Shown: positions 15,562 to 24,409 of the stretch, piece after piece
Numbering within the stretch: position 1 is the stretch's first letter
Layout of the letters: each line of letters opens with the position of its first letter
Assembly (NCBI GenBank): GCA_903822595.1
Contig: CAIJPS010000037.1
Coordinates: 1 to 35,689, forward strand
DNA from: an uncultured Chlorobiaceae bacterium
Lineage (GTDB): Bacteria; Bacteroidota; Chlorobiia; Chlorobiales; Chlorobiaceae
Direction: 5' to 3'
DNA length: 35,689 nt
Notes under the pieces: model-generated
Told to the model about the DNA's origin: nothing
Database searches by the model: none
The model's input: only the letters and a program-made list of their open reading frames with translations
Translations under genes and position numbers: made by a program

Positions 15562-16131
15562 ATGACAGCCATTGCAAAATCTCAAGTAACTGATCGTACG
15601 AAAGAAATGCTTAAGCAGGTGTTGCAAATTGATAATTTGAGCTTTGACAAGAATTTTGATGATACCCTTGATGGTTTGGGGCTGAATGATAGTCAGATCA
15701 AAAATCTTCCTTCACTTGTTACGCATAATTTTCGTGATTTCACCGCTGTCATTGAGGAAGACGTTATTGTTCAGGCGACAACGGTAAAAGAGTTACGCGA
15801 TAAAATATGGGAAGGGATATTGTCCGGGAACAAAGTGCCATGTATGAGCAAAGATCAGGCTTTAGACCTGACAAAAAAAATGCTGGTTGGTGAACACTTG
15901 GCAATAGCACCGATAAGCTCTCAGTCTCTAAGAGGATCACTGCCAGAGGGATTGCAGTTGAACGATAATCAGATCCGTTGGTTGAAAGACCCCATTGAAA
16001 ATGAATATTTTCATGATGTATGTGCTTTGGTTGATATTGATGATCTGGTCAAAGCCAAAACCGTGAGTGGTTTGCGTGATAAAATCTGGCGCGGAATTCC
16101 TGCCGATAACAAGTGTGCAGGAGAAATTTAA
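15562..16131 (+). CDS. Tandem-duplicated helical protein, acyl-carrier-like pattern
   Basis: 189 residues, no signal peptide. It contains two copies of a unit of about 85 residues: 8-91 and 99-184. Conserved in both are an opening helix (LTKKML-like), the turn LNDSQI (S44) or LNDNQI (N136), a middle aromatic segment, and the ending TVKELRDKIW or TVSGLRDKIW, each followed by a GI and a DN/GN-K. Spacing and pattern (LGLNDSQI..L....F.DF.....D....TTVKELRDKI) resemble acyl carrier proteins, where a DS serine carries phosphopantetheine; here only copy 1 keeps a serine. This is a pattern-based inference, not a family match. The start has no strong ribosome-binding site, and an ATG at 15552 is in another frame. 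It precedes the 16190 barrel protein by 58 bases, so the two may be co-transcribed. Confidence 0.6.
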   Translation: MTAIAKSQVTDRTKEMLKQVLQIDNLSFDKNFDDTLDGLGLNDSQIKNLPSLVTHNFRDFTAVIEEDVIVQATTVKELRDKIWEGILSGNKVPCMSKDQALDLTKKMLVGEHLAIAPISSQSLRGSLPEGLQLNDNQIRWLKDPIENEYFHDVCALVDIDDLVKAKTVSGLRDKIWRGIPADNKCAGEI

Positions 16132-16189
16132 TGTTGAAAGTGCATTTGAAGTAATCGTGTCAAGTATTCCGCAACAAAACGCTATAGTC

Positions 16190-17314
16190 ATGAAACAAAA
16201 AAAGTTTTTTCTGGTTTTGTTTTCTGCTTTTTTTCTCTCACTTACACCCGTCGTCGCTTTTGGTGATCGAACAGTATCCGCACAAAAATTTGCTGATCCA
16301 ACAAGTAAAAAACTGGACAGAAACCGAGCCGCATTTTATTTGATTTTTCGTGATGATGTCCCTGTGAGTAAGCTATCGGATCCGACATCAGGACAGATTT
16401 CGCTGGATACCTTAAGAGTGGTGAGGCTAATGGGAGATGCACTTAATGATTTGGCCGATAAAACTCAAACTGGTCATCCAGCACCCTGGACGTGGGAGGA
16501 GTTGGATAACAGATACCTGGATAAACCTCATCCGCCCTCTCCCGAATTTATTCGTTTGCGTGGAAGCTTTTCAGATCTGAGGGAAAGTGATTTGACGAAG
16601 ACAAAAGGTGCAACTATTGGATTTTCAAACAATAGGTTGCCGGATGGGAAAAATACATGGAATTCCCAGGGAGCACTTGGACTTCCGGTTTCATTTGCTC
16701 ATGGTGAATTTATTCCGGCTCTGACCTGGAATGTAAACAAAGTCGAAGGGATTGCTGCTGATCAAAATACCGAAGAGCTTAATTTCAGTCTGCCTCTTAT
16801 CAAGTATTCGGAGAATGGTCATTTTGTTTACCAGGCAAAACCCTATTTTCAGACCGATTTTTCAATTGATTACAAGGTTTTCGGGGCAGAAGCTGCTGCG
16901 GAATACATTGGTTATCTGCCCGGAAGAGTTCTTCAGTTAGGGGGTTATTACTATATCGGAGATGTGTTGAGGTATCAGGTTCGAATTATTCCGAAAATGG
17001 ATTACAGTTCAACAAATCAGGAAGGTATTCATACCACAAGAAAAAAGGGGGATGACTGGCTGCGTGCAGGTGGATTGACCTCTCTTGATTTTCAATTTCT
17101 GGAACATATTCCATTCACTGTTGGCACTGCATATGAGTTTCTTCAACGTGTGGGCAGAAACGGTACAAATGGCAATGAATTCAGTGCTTATGGTACTTAT
17201 TGGGTGAATGAGAAAAAGAGTGTCGGGTTGACTCTCAAATATTCCAAAGGGAAGACACTTGTGGCTGCAAAAAAAATTGATCTGCTTACTGTCGGGCTTG
17301 AGTGGAAACATTGA
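16190..17314 (+). CDS. Predicted outer-membrane beta-barrel protein
   Basis: 374 residues from the ATG at 16190; the frame extends to 16067, but that part overlaps the preceding gene and lacks a signal peptide. A signal peptide (MKQKKFFLVLFSAFFLSLTP) is followed by an extracytoplasmic N-terminal part (about 25-130) with proline-rich APWTWEELDNRY. After that comes a long run of amphipathic strands of about 10 residues alternating with polar turns (for example GRVLQLGGYYYIGDVLRYQVRI in part, FTVGTAYEFLQRVG, SVGLTLKYS, DLLTVGLEWKH). This is typical of an outer-membrane barrel with about 12-14 strands. The C-terminus ends in KH rather than the usual aromatic. No family is recognised. It converges with tpsB, seven bases apart. 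Confidence 0.65.
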   Translation: MKQKKFFLVLFSAFFLSLTPVVAFGDRTVSAQKFADPTSKKLDRNRAAFYLIFRDDVPVSKLSDPTSGQISLDTLRVVRLMGDALNDLADKTQTGHPAPWTWEELDNRYLDKPHPPSPEFIRLRGSFSDLRESDLTKTKGATIGFSNNRLPDGKNTWNSQGALGLPVSFAHGEFIPALTWNVNKVEGIAADQNTEELNFSLPLIKYSENGHFVYQAKPYFQTDFSIDYKVFGAEAAAEYIGYLPGRVLQLGGYYYIGDVLRYQVRIIPKMDYSSTNQEGIHTTRKKGDDWLRAGGLTSLDFQFLEHIPFTVGTAYEFLQRVGRNGTNGNEFSAYGTYWVNEKKSVGLTLKYSKGKTLVAAKKIDLLTVGLEWKH

Positions 17315-17321
17315 CCAATTG

Positions 17322-19013
17322 TTAAAACTGTTTTACAGCCTGGACAAAAATCATCGGGGTGTCTGTTGGGTTGCTTTCTCCGGCGATTTTCCAGGCTGCC
17401 GTTGCCCGCAGGCTGTAGTTGCTCGCATTAAACCATTTTATACCGAATCCCGCTCCGGTAAGGTTGCGGCTGTTGTTACCGGTGTCGGGAGTGGGGTTTG
17501 TATGAAGGAGCACGTAACCGTGGTCAATAAAAGCGCAGGCCTCCAGTGTTCCCGGGAGTTCTTCGAGAGAGCCAAAAAGGTAGCGCAGTTCAGTTGTGGC
17601 AACAACGCCTTTATCACCATAGGATTCACCTCGTTGCCATGCCCGTACTGCGGAGGGCCCGCCCAGGGAGAGCTGTTCCGAGCTTGTCAGGTTTTTGCTG
17701 GCCCATTGACCGTAGGCGCCGGCATAAAGATATAATGCACGAGAGATGCTCTGGTTTCGTCCAAGAACCATGGTAAACTTTGAATAACCACCGTTGGTGC
17801 GTAACCCGGTTGAAGAGTGGTCGATCAAAAGCATTTCTGAATCCTTGATATCGAGCCATCCTCCTATAAAACCAAAGGAGAGGGATGTTGATCCACCCCC
17901 CGGAACTCTATCGTGTTGTATGCAGGTAATGCCTGCCTGCAAGGATGCGGTGTTGCGTTGATTTCTCGATGATGGAGCACTATTGATCCGGTCGTCAAGC
18001 ATTTTTCCTTCTCCGGCAATGGATGCATTCACGATCAGGTTTCTTTGGCGTATGAGCGGATGGGTAACGGTAAACGTCAGGTTATGGCCATTGCCATCAG
18101 CGTTTAGTGCCTCAAATAATCCTCCCAACTGATAGGCTACATAGTTGTAGTGCACTCCTATTTTGGTTCCGCTGGATGTCACTGGTATTGTATACCCAGC
18201 CTGTACATTCCGCAGATCTCCGGTTGTTGATGTCTGCAGGCGCAGGGTGAACTGATCCCCGAGATGAAGGGGAGAATAGAGATCCATAGTGCCGCCGATG
18301 TGATTCTCGCCTGTGGCATGGTTCCCGTAGTTGTCCATGTCGATTGCAAGGCTGCCGGGTCTGCCTTCGCTGACTTCAAGGGTTGCTTTTGTTGTACCAG
18401 GCCTGGAACCTGGTTCCAGAAGAATACGTGATGAGATATTGGGGAGCTCATTGGTTCTCATGACCATTGAGATAAGGTCGCTCTCCTGAAGGGGTTGATC
18501 CCTGGGCACCTGACGAGCATAGGCTTCAAGGAGTGATTTCCTTGTTCTTGTTGTACTCGGCCTGGTTTCAACCACTATATTTTCCAGGACGCCTTCAATG
18601 ATTTCAATGGTGAGGGGCATTCCTGGTTTTACCGTTTGAGGCGGAAAAAAGGGTGATGCAATGAAATACCCTTTTTTCCGATAAGCGTTTGTTATAGAAA
18701 CGGTTGCGTCGTTTAGTCCGGCAAACGTCATCTCTTTTCCGATGCAGCCATCCATAAGTCGAGAAAGCTCTTCATGGGAAAAGATTGTGTTACCGACAAA
18801 GGTAAAGCCAGTAACCTTTATGATGGGAGCGTCTAACGCGGGCTCTTTTTTCGTTACAGGATTTTGAAAAGTAGGTGGCTCTTTCTGTGGTGCCAGTGAT
18901 GGCGGGGTAGTGCTCTCCTTGAGCAGGCGTCCGGCATCCGGTATATCAGCAGCCAATGTGTTGCCTGCAGTGAAGAGTGAGGTGAACAAAAGTATTTTCC
19001 ATGATGCTGCCAT
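17322..19013 (-). CDS. Two-partner secretion outer-membrane transporter (TpsB, ShlB/FhaC family)
   Basis: 563 residues from the ATG at 19013, chosen because GAGGAG lies six bases upstream; a longer in-frame start at 19034 has no such site. A signal peptide (about 1-22) leads into a proline-rich linker, then POTRA domains (from about 63, IIKVTGFTFVGNTIFSHEEL, and a second one with IVVETRPSTTRT). After these comes the ShlB-type 16-strand barrel (about 200-563). The conserved barrel motif appears as VRAWQRGESYGDKGV, the counterpart of the FhaC VRGY region, and the protein ends in VQAVKQF with a C-terminal aromatic, as barrel proteins do. Its job is to bind the TPS domain of its exoprotein and carry it across the outer membrane. 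The matching exoprotein gene lies directly upstream (86 bases). Confidence 0.9.
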   Translation of the reverse strand: MAASWKILLFTSLFTAGNTLAADIPDAGRLLKESTTPPSLAPQKEPPTFQNPVTKKEPALDAPIIKVTGFTFVGNTIFSHEELSRLMDGCIGKEMTFAGLNDATVSITNAYRKKGYFIASPFFPPQTVKPGMPLTIEIIEGVLENIVVETRPSTTRTRKSLLEAYARQVPRDQPLQESDLISMVMRTNELPNISSRILLEPGSRPGTTKATLEVSEGRPGSLAIDMDNYGNHATGENHIGGTMDLYSPLHLGDQFTLRLQTSTTGDLRNVQAGYTIPVTSSGTKIGVHYNYVAYQLGGLFEALNADGNGHNLTFTVTHPLIRQRNLIVNASIAGEGKMLDDRINSAPSSRNQRNTASLQAGITCIQHDRVPGGGSTSLSFGFIGGWLDIKDSEMLLIDHSSTGLRTNGGYSKFTMVLGRNQSISRALYLYAGAYGQWASKNLTSSEQLSLGGPSAVRAWQRGESYGDKGVVATTELRYLFGSLEELPGTLEACAFIDHGYVLLHTNPTPDTGNNSRNLTGAGFGIKWFNASNYSLRATAAWKIAGESNPTDTPMIFVQAVKQF

Positions 19014-19099
19014 AGTGGACTCCTCTGCAATCAATGAACAAATAATACTGGTCAGGGCGGATTAGAGTTGAAACCGCTAACTCTTTCTGGCTGATTTCG

Positions 19100-22000
19100 T
19101 TATCCGATTTTTACCAGAAGTATTGATCGTCTCTCGCTGCCAAACCTGTCTCTGGAGACAAGTTCGATCCGGTATTCCCCTTTTGCCTCTTTTGGTGCTT
19201 TGCCACTTATTACTTTCAGCTTTGGATCAAACGACAACCAGGATGGTATTGATGAACCATTGACTGAATGAAGTTCAACAGAGACAATCGCATCGGGATT
19301 GCTGTGGCCGAACATACTGACAGGCAGAGGAAAAATGAAAAATGCATCCACGACTTCCGGCACTTCAATCATGTTGCCAGCACTATTCCCCCCTTTTTCT
19401 GGCCTTTTTCCTGCATCATGAACTGATGATCTCTGCTTGATGGTATTGCTCTCATTGACAGTGTCAAATGCCCGATGAAAACTATTGAAAAGGGCTTCGC
19501 CAGTCAGTACTTTACGGCCACTGTGCGAAGCATCGACCTGCCAGCTCACAATCGGGTTGATTCCATCGAAGTTCTCACCTGCGGAGTCATCAGGAATGTT
19601 TATTGATGGCTTTTCAACCCTATAATTGAGTCCGGCACCTGCGGCGAAAGTGAACCCGGCGCTGCTTGATAAACCGCCAGCATAGGTTATCGTATAATTG
19701 CCGATGTTCGAGCTTGCTGTGGGAACTCCGCTGACAAACATTGTGCCCAGAAGGCCAATATTTTCAGCCTTGTCTTCGTTATCGGCAAAACCGCTCAGCG
19801 CGTATCCGAATGTGGCCGTTGGTGTGGTTCCGTAAACGCTGCTTGTGCTGCCGCTGGCCAGTGTTGTGGCGACGGAAAGCAAGTTTGGTGCGCTGGTATA
19901 AATAAAGCCGTTGCCCGATTCACTGATGTTGGGGGGAGGGTAATCGGTATAACCGGCATTGTAGTGACGAAAATCGGATCTCAGCCCGCCTTTGATGGTT
20001 ACGCCTGGAGTGGCCGAATAGACAAGCCAGCGTGCCGTTCCGCTGGTGGAAAGTATTGCTTCCGAGCTGTTGTCGAAATTCTTGCCAGCCAAAATAATGC
20101 TGCTGCCACTGGATGCACTGGCAGTGAGAGTTCCTGAAGCAAGGGTAATGCCTGAGCTGGCTGTTGGCCCATCGTTTATTGCGCTGATGGTGCTGGCGGT
20201 AATATTACGCAAGGTGACTTCGCCGCTCTCCCGGTTGGTATTGCCCATCCCGTCGCGCAGTTCGATTGTGACCTTTCCTGAACCAGCATTGATGGTTGTG
20301 CCTGGGGCCATAGTGATGGTCGCATAGCCAGGGAGACGCCAGCCATTAACGACTCCATTTGCCTGCCTGTCATTGGAAACTATTGTCAGATTGCCGTTGT
20401 CGGTCGTGATATCGGCATTGAGCAGAATGCTTTTTCCTGCCTGTAGTTCAAGATTTCCTCCACTGCCAAGGGGGTTATTGGCAACAATAGATGAATTGAT
20501 GGTGATGTCATTGTTTGCCTTCAGAATTACCTGGTTACCGTCATTGAGCAAAGAGGTTATCTGGTTGGGAGTGAAGGTGTTGTCTCTATCGGGATTGAAG
20601 CTGTACTCCTGTTGTATGGATTCCTGCTCACCTCCTGGTGAAAGAATATCTACCCACCCGGTTGTGTTTGAGCGGTTAAAAGAGCTGACAATAAAACTTC
20701 TGTTCATACTGCCCACGGTGAGCGGTGTAACGCCACCAACGCCGAGTTGATCCTCTTTATTGGAACCCACCATACTGTTCACAGCGCTTATTGTTCCGCA
20801 CGTACTGCCGATTCCATTTAACCAGGTTACCGCTCCGGCATTGGTGAGTGATCCATTATTCCATAAGGGTGAGCAAACGACATAATGACCGTCTGGCAGG
20901 GCAGTGACTGATCCCACCTGATCGCCTGTCTTTGAGCCGACCAGACTGTTGGAGGCGCTTATTGCTCCGACAGTACCACCAAGACCATCTCCCCAGGTTA
21001 TTGCTCCGGCATTGAGCGCGGTTCCCTTATCCCATCCTTTTGAAGAAATGACGTAATTGCCGTTTTGCAAGGCTGTTATTTTATTTGATCCCGAAGCATC
21101 CGACCCTGCGTAGTCATTTTTTGTTGACCCTACCAAACTGTTGGTTTCACTGATCACTCCGACGGTGCCACCGATGCCATTTCCCCAGGTTACTGCACCA
21201 GCGTCAGTGGCTGAACCATTATCCCAGAATGGCGATCCGACTACATAACTACCATTTATAAGAGGTGTTATGTTAAATATTGCACCATCATTTGTTGTCA
21301 AACCAACCAGACTATTGGCTGTGCTGATCACGCCAACGGTACCGCCGGTTCCGTTGCCCCAACTCACCGCACCGACGTCGACGGACGTTCCATTGTTCCA
21401 GTGGGGTGAAGCTACAACGTAATTACCATTGGTCAGTGCGGTTACTGTTGAAGCAAGTCCGTCATTGCTCGAAGAACCAACCAGACTGTTTGCTGTGCCG
21501 ATTGTCCCGACGGTACCGCCGTTTCCATTTGCCCAGGTCACTGCGCCAGCATCGGTGGCTGAACCATTGTTCCAGAGAGGTGAGGCCACCACGTAGTGGC
21601 CATTGGTCAGTGCCGTAACATAAGATGATACAAGGTCATTGGTTGCAGCACCGATCAAGCTGTTCGCTGCGCTGATTGTTCCGACCGTACCGTTGACTCC
21701 ATTTCCCCATGTCACGGCACCTTCGTCAACGGATGTGCCATTGTCCCATGTTGGTGAGGTTACAACGAAGTTACCATTGCTCAGAGCAGTTACCTCTCCA
21801 CCTACCTTGTCATCTTTTTTTGACCCGACCAGGCTGTTTGCCGCGTTGATTGTCCCTACAGCACCAGTAACTCCATTTACCAGGGTTACCATACCTGCAT
21901 TGATGATTGATCCGTTGTCCCAATTTGGTGCACTTATAACAAAATTGCCGTTGGTCAGGGCGGTGACGCTGCCAACCTGATCACCCGTCTTTGAGCCGAC

Positions 22001-24202
22001 AATACTGTTTGTTGTGCTTATTGCTCCGATGGTTCCGCCGAGTCCATTCGACCATGTCACGGCACCGGCATTGGCAATGGTTCCCTTGTCCCATAATGGG
22101 GATGAAACCACGTAGTTGCCGTTACTCAGTGCGGTTACGGTACCAACCTGATCATTTCTTTTGGAACCGGTGAGACTGTTGGTTGCGCTAATTGTTCCGA
22201 CTGTTCCGCCGAGACCATTGCCCCAGGTCACGGCACCGGCATCAGCAGCGGTGCCATTGTCCCAACCTGGAGAGCTGACCACGTAGTGGCCATTTGCCAG
22301 GCTCATCACACGGGACGAAGACCCATCATTGGTCGTAGAACCCACCAGACTGTTGGCTTCCGAAACACTCCCGCTGATCCCAGTTGTTCCATTGATCCAG
22401 GTTACTGCACCTGCATTGGCTTTGCCCGTGTTTGACCATGAGTGTGTTGAGGTAACGGCATTGCTGTTGCCAGTCAGGGTGCTCACCTGTTCGCCTACGA
22501 GGTCATTGGCGGTTGAGCCGCAGAGCATTGAGAGCAGTGTTCCGTCCGGCTTGTAGAGCATGACCGCTCCGGCATCGGTTGCGACAAAATCGTCGAAAGG
22601 ACTGGCAACGATAATATTACCATTCTCCAGTTCCAGGATGTTGCCAGATCCGTGCTGGTCACCTTCTGCAGGGTTTGTATCAAGCAGAGGAATAAGTGAG
22701 AAGAGAGATGGTGTAGCATTGGCATCGATGGTAATATTTTGCGGATCAAGCAGCAGGATGCCGTTATTGCCATGGGGCGCTGTTGTCACGACATGCCCTG
22801 CAATGGAAAGATTTTCATGGCTGGAGACCTCTACCTCTCCGCCGTTTCCACCGTTTGTACCGCCTTTGGCTTCAATGGTTCCAGCAAAGGCAGTAGAGTG
22901 CTCCGACCAGAGCACCACCGTACCGCCGTTGTCGTTGTCAAGAGCGTTGGCTGTCAGTCTGCTGCTGTTCGTTACCCTGGTGTTTGCAGCGTTTGGAAGA
23001 TTGCTATCATTGCCCTGCCACCCGCCACCGATGAGAATTCTCCCACCGCCCCTTTGACCATCAGCCACGATCTCTGCTCCGGCCAGAAGCGTTTGTGGTG
23101 CTGTGATTGTGATTTGGCCTCCTCGTCCTGCGCTGCCGATTGTACTGAGCGTTCCAGAAAGATAAAGGCTCTCTCCTGCGATAAAGTGGATCTTGCCACC
23201 ATCGGCTCCATTAGTCGTCATGCTGCTTGCCGCGGTTTGTATGATGCTGCCTGTCGCATCGATTTGTATGTTACCACCACTTGCATGGTTGTCAGCATTC
23301 CATCTGCCAGCATCGACAAGGTTGTTCCCCTTGGCATTGATGTCAGAAGCGGATAATAAGCCGGTGTTCATGATGGTGCTGCCTTCAATCATGATAGCAC
23401 CGTCATGCTCTGTCATGCTTCCAGCGCGTATTATGCCACTGTTATTTACCACTGATGCAAGCAGTTCGTTAGCCGCTGAAGCGCTTATGACTACCTTTCC
23501 TCCATCGGCTTCAATGATGCCGCTGTTTTCTATATGAGCGTTATAGCTATGCTCGTCTACTTTTATTGCTACCAGTCCGTATGGGTCAATGTTGAGAGTA
23601 ATTTTCTCTCCGGCGGCAATTCCGGTTGTTCCTCCGGTAGTGATAATGTTCCCGGTGTTTGTGGTATTGCCTCCGAGTAGAGCGACAAATCCTCCATTCA
23701 GGTTCCCCTGGTTAACGATCGAACCGTTTCCACCATTATGGAAGAACGAATATTTTTCAGAGAGGAAGTCGCTGTCCCTGATGGCAAGAGTGGATGCCAC
23801 TATCCCTCCAACGTTGACGCTGGCGCCGGGGGCAAACAGCACACCGTTCTGATTCACCAGAAAGAGACGACCGTTTGCCGTAAGCGTACCGAATATTTCA
23901 GAAGGATTGTTGCCTAAAACCCGATTGAGCAGGATGGAGCGGGTGTCAGGCTGGGCTATGTTGACGCTCTCACCTCTGCTGATGCTGAAGGAGTTCCAGT
24001 TAATGATGGCATGGTTGCTCTCCTGTTCGATATGCATCGTTGTTGTCGAAGGTGTGCTGATTGTTGCCTCTCCTGCAGTCACCTCTCCGGCGGTGGGCAG
24101 CGCAGATGCAGGGTACCCCGCAAGCAACGATAATGCTACAATAGCAACAGCAATCCAGATTCCTCTGACATTGCATCTGGTAGAGCGACGGGCGGTGTTC
24201 AT
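19100..24202 (-). CDS. Two-partner secretion exoprotein (TpsA) with about ten 58-residue repeats
   Basis: 1700 residues. A signal peptide with a long N-region (hydrophobic part AIVALSLLAGYPASA, about 19-34) precedes a filamentous-haemagglutinin TPS domain (about 36-290), with INWNSFSISRGESVNI and VNQNGVLFAPGASVNVGG, which TpsB would recognise. Next is a beta-helix region of G/N-rich repeats (about 290-540). Residues 594-1150 hold some ten copies of a unit containing GAVTWGNG, NSLVGS, VTALxNGNYVVxSPxWDNG. An MBG-like domain follows (about 1435-1530), and the C-terminal 90 residues resemble a cadherin-like/putative immunoglobulin domain (SIPSWLSFDPKLKVISGKAP). It should be exported to the cell surface, likely in adhesion or aggregation. 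It is followed by tpsB in the same direction. An inverted repeat upstream may control it. Confidence 0.88.
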   Translation of the reverse strand: MNTARRSTRCNVRGIWIAVAIVALSLLAGYPASALPTAGEVTAGEATISTPSTTTMHIEQESNHAIINWNSFSISRGESVNIAQPDTRSILLNRVLGNNPSEIFGTLTANGRLFLVNQNGVLFAPGASVNVGGIVASTLAIRDSDFLSEKYSFFHNGGNGSIVNQGNLNGGFVALLGGNTTNTGNIITTGGTTGIAAGEKITLNIDPYGLVAIKVDEHSYNAHIENSGIIEADGGKVVISASAANELLASVVNNSGIIRAGSMTEHDGAIMIEGSTIMNTGLLSASDINAKGNNLVDAGRWNADNHASGGNIQIDATGSIIQTAASSMTTNGADGGKIHFIAGESLYLSGTLSTIGSAGRGGQITITAPQTLLAGAEIVADGQRGGGRILIGGGWQGNDSNLPNAANTRVTNSSRLTANALDNDNGGTVVLWSEHSTAFAGTIEAKGGTNGGNGGEVEVSSHENLSIAGHVVTTAPHGNNGILLLDPQNITIDANATPSLFSLIPLLDTNPAEGDQHGSGNILELENGNIIVASPFDDFVATDAGAVMLYKPDGTLLSMLCGSTANDLVGEQVSTLTGNSNAVTSTHSWSNTGKANAGAVTWINGTTGISGSVSEANSLVGSTTNDGSSSRVMSLANGHYVVSSPGWDNGTAADAGAVTWGNGLGGTVGTISATNSLTGSKRNDQVGTVTALSNGNYVVSSPLWDKGTIANAGAVTWSNGLGGTIGAISTTNSIVGSKTGDQVGSVTALTNGNFVISAPNWDNGSIINAGMVTLVNGVTGAVGTINAANSLVGSKKDDKVGGEVTALSNGNFVVTSPTWDNGTSVDEGAVTWGNGVNGTVGTISAANSLIGAATNDLVSSYVTALTNGHYVVASPLWNNGSATDAGAVTWANGNGGTVGTIGTANSLVGSSSNDGLASTVTALTNGNYVVASPHWNNGTSVDVGAVSWGNGTGGTVGVISTANSLVGLTTNDGAIFNITPLINGSYVVGSPFWDNGSATDAGAVTWGNGIGGTVGVISETNSLVGSTKNDYAGSDASGSNKITALQNGNYVISSKGWDKGTALNAGAITWGDGLGGTVGAISASNSLVGSKTGDQVGSVTALPDGHYVVCSPLWNNGSLTNAGAVTWLNGIGSTCGTISAVNSMVGSNKEDQLGVGGVTPLTVGSMNRSFIVSSFNRSNTTGWVDILSPGGEQESIQQEYSFNPDRDNTFTPNQITSLLNDGNQVILKANNDITINSSIVANNPLGSGGNLELQAGKSILLNADITTDNGNLTIVSNDRQANGVVNGWRLPGYATITMAPGTTINAGSGKVTIELRDGMGNTNRESGEVTLRNITASTISAINDGPTASSGITLASGTLTASASSGSSIILAGKNFDNSSEAILSTSGTARWLVYSATPGVTIKGGLRSDFRHYNAGYTDYPPPNISESGNGFIYTSAPNLLSVATTLASGSTSSVYGTTPTATFGYALSGFADNEDKAENIGLLGTMFVSGVPTASSNIGNYTITYAGGLSSSAGFTFAAGAGLNYRVEKPSINIPDDSAGENFDGINPIVSWQVDASHSGRKVLTGEALFNSFHRAFDTVNESNTIKQRSSVHDAGKRPEKGGNSAGNMIEVPEVVDAFFIFPLPVSMFGHSNPDAIVSVELHSVNGSSIPSWLSFDPKLKVISGKAPKEAKGEYRIELVSRDRFGSERRSILLVKIG
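20740..22600. repeat. Array of about ten ~174-base coding repeats in tpsA
   Basis: Each unit encodes about 58 residues, beginning with AGAVTW and including a turn NSLVGS plus NGNYVVSSP and WDNG. Copies are imperfect: one has AGMVTL, one AGAITW, one VGAVSW, and one carries an extra six residues (near SDASGSNK). A more degenerate copy precedes the array around 22560. The in-frame period keeps the reading frame, and divergence between copies shows the array is not very recent. Confidence 0.85.
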
Positions 24203-24250
24203 CGAAAATTAGCGAAATTACCTCTATGCTGCCAAAATGCTACAGGATAA

Positions 24251-24269
24251 TTACGCAATATTGGCGTAA
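24251..24269. promoter_or_regulatory. Inverted repeat upstream of tpsA, possible operator
   Basis: TTACGC (24251-24256) and GCGTAA (24264-24269) form a perfect inverted repeat with a 7-base spacer, 49-67 bases upstream of the tpsA start. The intergenic region also has A/T-rich tracts (24270-24299) that suit a promoter. The same TTACGCAATATT string recurs at 15199-15210. Regulatory role is inferred from position and symmetry only. Confidence 0.3.
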
Positions 24270-24409
24270 ACGCAAAAAAATAAAAAGAAATTTTTTTTGG
24301 CTCTGTGCGGCGTTGATGGTATAAGGGAAGATAAAAACCTGGAGCTGAAGCCCTCTTATGACAGGAACCAACGGGTGGTTATAACCGGCAAAGGGGGCTC
24401 GTCAAGGGT

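Noticed and set aside
20740-22600. Repeat array considered as a CRISPR or satellite
   Set aside because: Period of about 174 bases, no short identical repeats with unique spacers, and the frame is open throughout: it is a protein repeat.
22560-23356. Long plus-strand frames opposite tpsA
   Set aside because: They arise from the low-complexity and repeat-rich coding sequence of tpsA; no ribosome-binding sites and no domain.
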